DNA of 64,000 nucleotides, from contig NZ_JBHUGF010000011.1 of the NCBI RefSeq assembly GCF_042681745.1, positions 310,001 through 374,000 on the forward strand. Reading direction: 5' to 3'. The DNA comes from Saccharibacillus nicotianae. GTDB lineage: Bacteria > Bacillota > Bacilli > Paenibacillales > Paenibacillaceae. The notes beneath the pieces were generated by a model. It saw nothing but the letters and a program-made list of their open reading frames with translations, was not told where the DNA came from and ran no database searches. A program made the translations under genes and the position numbers. The stretch's first letter is position 1, and every line of letters begins with the position of its first letter. This document shows positions 60,044-64,000 of the stretch, piece by piece.

Positions 60044-61126
60044 ATGTTAATAAATCCAGGGAAATATGTACCAGTTTTAAAATGGAAGCAAGGGGAACAA
60101 AGAGCAGTCGAAGTACTACCCCATAGTATTAAAGAGAGAATGTCTCCATTACTTGAACTACCTCCTATTGATTGGGATTATGAAAATGAATGTCCAAAAA
60201 AGACAATAGATGAACATATATTAAGAATTGGAGAAACACTATCTGCTTCTTGGGCTATCGAAGCTCCTTTATTTATGGATTTGATTTATATTGATCCAAA
60301 TGAGAGGCTTTACAATAGTCAACATCCTGTGTCCTATGTAATGCAAGAAGCAAGAAACAGAAATATTAATCTAATTCCAGTTACAAGTCCTGATCGTGAT
60401 ACTGCGTATCAAAACGAAGTTAGATTAGCTCATCAGCATGATCAAAACGGTATTTGCATTAGACTCAAAGAACATGATTTTTCAAATTTAGAACATAATA
60501 TTACTAATTTAGTTTCCAATCTGAATGTGGGTTTTTCGGAGGTTGATTTAATTATAGATTACGAGTATTCTGATCCTGAAAATCAAGTAAGAACTTTATT
60601 TTTTTTGGAAGGTTTACTAAGTAATATTACTTTAATTCAACATTTTAGAAGTGTTATTTTAATTGGAACATCTTTTCCGCCAGATCTTTCTAAAATCGGT
60701 TCTAATTCTATAGATACAATAGAACGCAGTGAATGGTTAATATGGAAATCTATAATTCAAACAAATGATTTATACAAAACTATTCAGTTTGGTGATTACG
60801 TAATTTCTAATCCTGTACCATTTGATGCTGATCCTCGTTTTATTAACATGAGTGCCAATATTAGATATACAGCTACTGATAAGTATATTATTTTCAAAGG
60901 AAAATCAATTAGAAAAACAGGAGCTTCTCAATATTTTAGAATTGCTGCAGAAGTAGTTAGACATCTTGAATACTATGGAGCAAGTTATAGTAATGGAGAC
61001 AATTATATAAATGAAGTTGCAAACCAAAATGAAGGTCCTGGAAATGCAACCTCTTGGCGCAAAGCAGGAACCAACCATCATCTTACAGTTGTTGTTAATG
61101 AGCTTTCCAATTTGATCTTGCCTTAA
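60044..61126 (+). CDS. Beta protein family (sce7725-like)
   Basis: This 360-residue protein of the beta family (Pfam Beta_protein, named after a T4 phage protein; also called sce7725 family) has no known activity. Family features are the N-terminal YVPVLKWKQGEQRAVEVL, SPLLELPPIDWD and the C-terminal YFRIAAEVVRHLEYYG. The ATG at 60044 is seven bases from AGGAGG (60031-60036). Base composition is clearly lower in GC than the neighbours, and 14 of 18 arginines use AGA/AGG rather than CGN, indicating transfer. Its 3' end overlaps the convergent sce7726 gene by 32 bases. The pair recurs in other bacteria as I recall. Confidence 0.85.
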   Translation: MLINPGKYVPVLKWKQGEQRAVEVLPHSIKERMSPLLELPPIDWDYENECPKKTIDEHILRIGETLSASWAIEAPLFMDLIYIDPNERLYNSQHPVSYVMQEARNRNINLIPVTSPDRDTAYQNEVRLAHQHDQNGICIRLKEHDFSNLEHNITNLVSNLNVGFSEVDLIIDYEYSDPENQVRTLFFLEGLLSNITLIQHFRSVILIGTSFPPDLSKIGSNSIDTIERSEWLIWKSIIQTNDLYKTIQFGDYVISNPVPFDADPRFINMSANIRYTATDKYIIFKGKSIRKTGASQYFRIAAEVVRHLEYYGASYSNGDNYINEVANQNEGPGNATSWRKAGTNHHLTVVVNELSNLILP

Positions 61127-61670
61127 GTCTAATTCTTATTTCCTCTTGTAATTCGGTTATAGGAATTTTTTTAGCAAGTGCATCCCACAACACAGGTCGG
61201 GGTTTGCTTAAAAGTCCTTTTTGTAAACCCCGTTCTTTTAAAATATTTATTGCTTCATCTCTCCACAGCAATTGGGCAAGAGCATAAGCTTCAATATCAT
61301 TATTTTTTTTTGGATGTCTAATTGTAAAAAAATGAATAATACCTTCATCGTCTTTCTCAGCTTGAATAATACCCCACCAATCTGGAACAATATCTTTTAT
61401 ATCCTCTAAATATTTTGCTGCAGACAAAATAGTTACTTTGTCAAACACCTTATTGTAGTATTCTGTTTGTAAAGGCAATCTAACTAAAGTATCGCTCTCA
61501 CTCTTAATTTCATATCCGCTTATTTCTCCGTTTACAACAGCGACATCAATTCTTGCATCACCTTGACAAACAGAAAGCTCATCAAGTATCAATGTATCTG
61601 GTTCATTATTATGTTCTTGATTTAACATGAAATGAAGTGATGTTCTAATATCAATATCTCTAGTTTTCAT
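61095..61670 (-). CDS. sce7726 family protein (PD-(D/E)xK-like)
   Basis: This 191-residue protein of the uncharacterised sce7726 family has an N-terminal region that contains a restriction-nuclease-like motif: Asp42 in ARIDVAVV and Glu54-Ile-Lys56 in SGYEIKSESD, preceded by an acidic helix. This is the PD-(D/E)xK pattern. It suggests DNA or RNA cleavage, but sce7726 proteins have no demonstrated activity that I know of. The ATG at 61670 follows GAGGTG. Low GC content matches the convergent beta-family gene. Two long perfect inverted repeats lie directly upstream. Confidence 0.85.
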   Translation of the reverse strand: MKTRDIDIRTSLHFMLNQEHNNEPDTLILDELSVCQGDARIDVAVVNGEISGYEIKSESDTLVRLPLQTEYYNKVFDKVTILSAAKYLEDIKDIVPDWWGIIQAEKDDEGIIHFFTIRHPKKNNDIEAYALAQLLWRDEAINILKERGLQKGLLSKPRPVLWDALAKKIPITELQEEIRIRLKARSNWKAH

Positions 61671-61703
61671 TATCTACACCTCAATATTATCTATATATCA
61701 TAA

Positions 61704-61735
61704 AAATGACTCTGCTAGTACTAGCAGAGTCATTT
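61704..61735. repeat. 32-bp perfect palindrome
   Basis: AAATGACTCTGCTAGT (61704-61719) and its exact complement (61720-61735) adjoin with no spacer. On the minus strand a T run follows, so it may end transcription coming from the MOSC gene. Confidence 0.85.
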
Positions 61736-61745
61736 ACAAAAATGC

Positions 61746-61800
61746 AAATTTTCTATTATGATTATTTCCTTTTTCTTGAAATAATCATAATAGAAAATTT
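61746..61800. repeat. 23-bp perfect inverted repeat
   Basis: The arm at 61746-61768 (AAATTTTCTATTATGATTAT and three more bases) is perfectly complementary to 61778-61800 across a nine-base pyrimidine loop. Together with the palindrome at 61704 it forms a tandem hairpin upstream of sce7726. Confidence 0.85.
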
Positions 61801-62026
61801 TTATTTTGTAAACTTTAGATGATCTATTTTGGAATCAAAACATATTAAATAAAAATAATATAATTTATAGTACTATATATTTTCTTTTATCGAATTCATA
61901 AACTATTATAGCTTATTTATCTAATAATTTGATTATTGATTTATTACTTTTTGAAAAAATTATTTGTTTCTTCAAATTAAGAAGTTAATAATTAGACTTT
62001 GTACTCATAGGGTATTTAATATCTGT

Positions 62027-62689
62027 TCAATCAGCCAACCGCTTGCTCAAATGCTTGCGAAGTGATTCGGTAAGCGCAGGTTCTGCTAATAATTGGCGCA
62101 AAGCCGGTGTGTCGCCACGTTCATCATACAAAATCCGATTACATGCAGCGATTGTACTTCCATTACCTTCCTGACGGATCATTTCAAATTCATCCCCTGC
62201 TTGCACGACTCCATCTTCCAATACCCGAAAATAAAATCCAGAATATCCAGTTTCCCGTACACGCATAATCATTTCTTTACGTTCCAGATGAGCGGATAAT
62301 TTAAAACAAGGTTGACGGGGTTGGCTAACCTGTACAACAGCGGTTCCGATCCGGTACACATCTCCGATACATACCACATCTTCAGTCAATCCAGTAACGG
62401 TAAAATTTTCGCCAAAAGCGCCTGCTTCAAAAGGACGATCCATTTCTTTTGCCCACCAATCATAATGATCTTGTGAGTAGACACAAGCGGCTTTGTCCGG
62501 CCCGCCATGATTTTTGAGATCGCCTTGACCATCGCCCTCGATGCCTTGCGAACTAATGGGTAATGATTTGGTAGAAGGACGTTTGATAAATCCGGTATAG
62601 ACGGATTTGTTATTCCATTCTACATTTACAGGTAATGCTGTGTTTAACGAACATAATTTTGGTAACATAGATGTAGTAGGGTTTACCAT
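62027..62689 (-). CDS. MOSC domain protein (YiiM-like)
   Basis: This 220-residue protein has a MOSC domain, found in molybdenum cofactor sulfurases and in YiiM/YflK proteins that detoxify N-hydroxylated bases. Motifs are SSQGIEGDGQGDLKNHGGPD, KAACVYSQDHYDWW, FGENFTVTGL and the conserved cysteine in SQPRQPCFKLSAHL. The C-terminus has the helix typical of YiiM. The ATG at 62689 is ten bases from GGAGG; an upstream in-frame ATG lacks a site. Normal GC content shows it is outside the AT-rich insert. Confidence 0.88.
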   Translation of the reverse strand: MVNPTTSMLPKLCSLNTALPVNVEWNNKSVYTGFIKRPSTKSLPISSQGIEGDGQGDLKNHGGPDKAACVYSQDHYDWWAKEMDRPFEAGAFGENFTVTGLTEDVVCIGDVYRIGTAVVQVSQPRQPCFKLSAHLERKEMIMRVRETGYSGFYFRVLEDGVVQAGDEFEMIRQEGNGSTIAACNRILYDERGDTPALRQLLAEPALTESLRKHLSKRLAD

Positions 62690-62837
62690 AAGATCATTTC
62701 CTCCAGATTGAATTAAGATTACAAATATTGTTATAAGTTCTATCATAATATAAGCCTATTTATTAAAACATCTTTTTCACCAAAATATCCTTTTTGTTAA
62801 AGGCGCCCTGTGGAGCAGGGAAGAAAGGAAATGATCG

Positions 62838-64000
62838 ATGAACATAGACAAACGCACACTCAAAATATGGCTTCCACTATTGTTCGTATGCTGGTTGATC
62901 TCGCAAAGTATGACAGGGATAGTGTATAGTGCACAGCAACAAGGATTTGTACGGGATGACGCAGGGCTATTCAGCAGTAGTGAGATTGACAAGCTTAATA
63001 CAGAGCTAAGCGGACAAGAGTACCAGATGTATGTGAATACAGCTACAGGCATGGATGAAGCGCAGGGATTAGCGTATGCGAATCAGATTTATGATCGTTC
63101 CAATTTGGGCAAAAACGATATTGTACTTGTTATTACAACCAATCCGAATTATGTCCATCTGGTATTTCAAAATGCAGTGCTTGCTAACAAAATTGCAAAT
63201 AGCAATGAGCGTACTGTACAAGGAGTAACTGATAACGAATTTGTCCCTTCAGCACAGGATGGCGATATTGTAGGCGGTGTGCTGGCAGTCAATAAATATA
63301 TCAATCATGTGCCATTAACGACTGTTATTTCACAAAAGTTAGCACAAGTTGGTCTGAACTGGGGGTCGGCGATTGCCTTATTGATCGGTGGAATCGCTCT
63401 GATCTGGCTGGTCATATGGTTGATTATTCGACTGAACCGGGTGGGTAAGCTTCGTGCTCGTCGTCAGCAGATACAAGTACAGCATGATCAGATTGCGACC
63501 TCACTGAATAGCTTGATTGTATCTGATCTGTTCAAAGAATTAGAAATGGGATTTGTCACCGGACAAACCAAAGAAATGATTGAGCAATTGCAAGCACAAT
63601 TGATGCAAGAACATGCGCGTATTGCTACTTCTCAGCAACAAATAGATGCTGTGACTATCTCCATAGGCACTGTCAAAAAGTCGGCTACCGATCTCGAACA
63701 TATCGAACAACAGCAGACACAGTGGGCGACTGATATGGCAAATGTACAACAACATCATCAAGAAATTGACGAGTTATCACGTACAGTACGTGGCATAGTG
63801 GAAGCGTCCAAAGTAAATCTGGAACAAGTCAAACAAACTGTTACGAATTTGGAAAAGCAATACCAGTATCCACTGACAGCGATGAAAGATCGAATCGCTA
63901 CGATTGAGCATATTTTGCAAGAAGCTGATCAACTGGATGAATTTGATTTTATCAAAGCCAAAGAACCGGCTGAACGTGCAGATCAATGGTTAGATGTTCT
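62838..64000 (+). CDS. TPM domain membrane protein with coiled coil (partial)
   Basis: The reading frame runs from the ATG at 62838 (AAAGGAA upstream) to the window edge without a stop, at least 387 residues. It has a signal-like hydrophobic start (IWLPLLFVCWLISQSM), a TPM domain (about 35-160: GFVRDDAGLFSSSEIDKL, YANQIYDRSNLGKNDIVL), a transmembrane helix (about 178-200: IALLIGGIALIWLVIWLI), and then a long Gln/Glu-rich coiled coil. TPM proteins are linked to photosystem repair in plants and envelope functions in bacteria; the precise role is unclear. The protein is truncated by the window end, so its C-terminus is unknown. Confidence 0.85.
   Translation, partial: MNIDKRTLKIWLPLLFVCWLISQSMTGIVYSAQQQGFVRDDAGLFSSSEIDKLNTELSGQEYQMYVNTATGMDEAQGLAYANQIYDRSNLGKNDIVLVITTNPNYVHLVFQNAVLANKIANSNERTVQGVTDNEFVPSAQDGDIVGGVLAVNKYINHVPLTTVISQKLAQVGLNWGSAIALLIGGIALIWLVIWLIIRLNRVGKLRARRQQIQVQHDQIATSLNSLIVSDLFKELEMGFVTGQTKEMIEQLQAQLMQEHARIATSQQQIDAVTISIGTVKKSATDLEHIEQQQTQWATDMANVQQHHQEIDELSRTVRGIVEASKVNLEQVKQTVTNLEKQYQYPLTAMKDRIATIEHILQEADQLDEFDFIKAKEPAERADQWLDV

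Larger units (their letters stand above)
61671..62026. other. AT-rich spacer with inverted repeats
   Basis: This 356-base, very AT-rich spacer has no supported gene. It contains the two long inverted repeats at 61704-61800 and otherwise nothing recognised. It probably includes the sce7726 promoter. Confidence 0.6.

Noticed and set aside
61746..61800. CRISPR-like repeat
   Set aside because: It is a single hairpin without repeated units or spacers.
59661..62026. Integrative element with attachment repeats around the AT-rich insert
   Set aside because: No integrase, transposase or matching direct repeats at both ends could be found, so only composition supports transfer.

Overview
The window looks like chromosomal DNA of a Paenibacillus-type Firmicute. 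The signs are moderate-to-low GC, strong AGGAGG-type ribosome binding sites, frequent TTG/GTG starts, an S-layer-homology protein, membrane-anchored AraC regulators, LplABC-type oligosaccharide transporters without their own ATPase, and many closest remembered relatives in Bacillus subtilis (YfkO, MhqN, YhcW, YjlB). No tRNA, rRNA, CRISPR array, prophage or insertion sequence was seen. A run of 64 N at 51506-51569 is an assembly gap.

Positions 1-19000 are mostly stress, repair and redox housekeeping: a baeRF10-type protein, a secreted protein followed by a AAA ATPase, a DoxX protein, three separate nitroreductase-family flavoproteins, a CsbD stress protein behind a SigB-like promoter, a CPD photolyase, an alkaline phosphatase, an AlkC-like alkylation repair protein, an intracellular alpha-amylase, a rhodanese, a glutathione peroxidase, a pyrrolidone carboxyl peptidase and a quinone-oxidoreductase-like dehydrogenase. 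Hidden here is a 37-codon holin-like toxin gene with a countertranscribed RNA (a type I toxin-antitoxin locus) at about 9371-9766.

Positions 19000-32700 begin with an operon for a giant hybrid sensor kinase carrying two different kinase modules, a SARP-like response regulator and an SLH surface protein. A minus-strand sugar operon follows (TIM-barrel isomerase, two Gfo/Idh/MocA dehydrogenases, AraC regulator), then a plus-strand dehydrogenase / GTPase / Hanks-type kinase group.

Positions 32700-42200 hold a small basic protein, a chemoreceptor, a cupin, a FlxA-like protein behind a SigD-like promoter, a PTS IIC protein, a short Crp-like regulator, and a ROK repressor / ROK kinase / MFS transporter operon with a clear operator. 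Positions 42200-59700 form a large carbohydrate-utilisation locus: membrane AraC regulator, three Gfo/Idh/MocA dehydrogenases, a cupin-AraC regulator, a solute-binding lipoprotein with two permeases, a TIM-barrel isomerase, an unassigned probable (alpha/alpha)6 protein and a GH2 beta-galactosidase. Upstream of the lipoprotein a consensus cre site sits between two copies of a 26-bp repeat. The lipoprotein gene is separated from the permeases by a C-rich, G-poor leader and a 16-bp perfect hairpin that abuts the assembly gap.

Positions 59700-62000 are a distinctly AT-rich insert with two convergent, 3'-overlapping genes of the poorly characterised beta-protein (sce7725-like) and sce7726 families, the latter with a PD-(D/E)xK-like nuclease motif, bordered on one side by two long perfect inverted repeats. 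This is the best candidate for an undescribed (possibly defence) system. The window ends with a MOSC-domain protein and a TPM-domain membrane protein cut off by the window edge.
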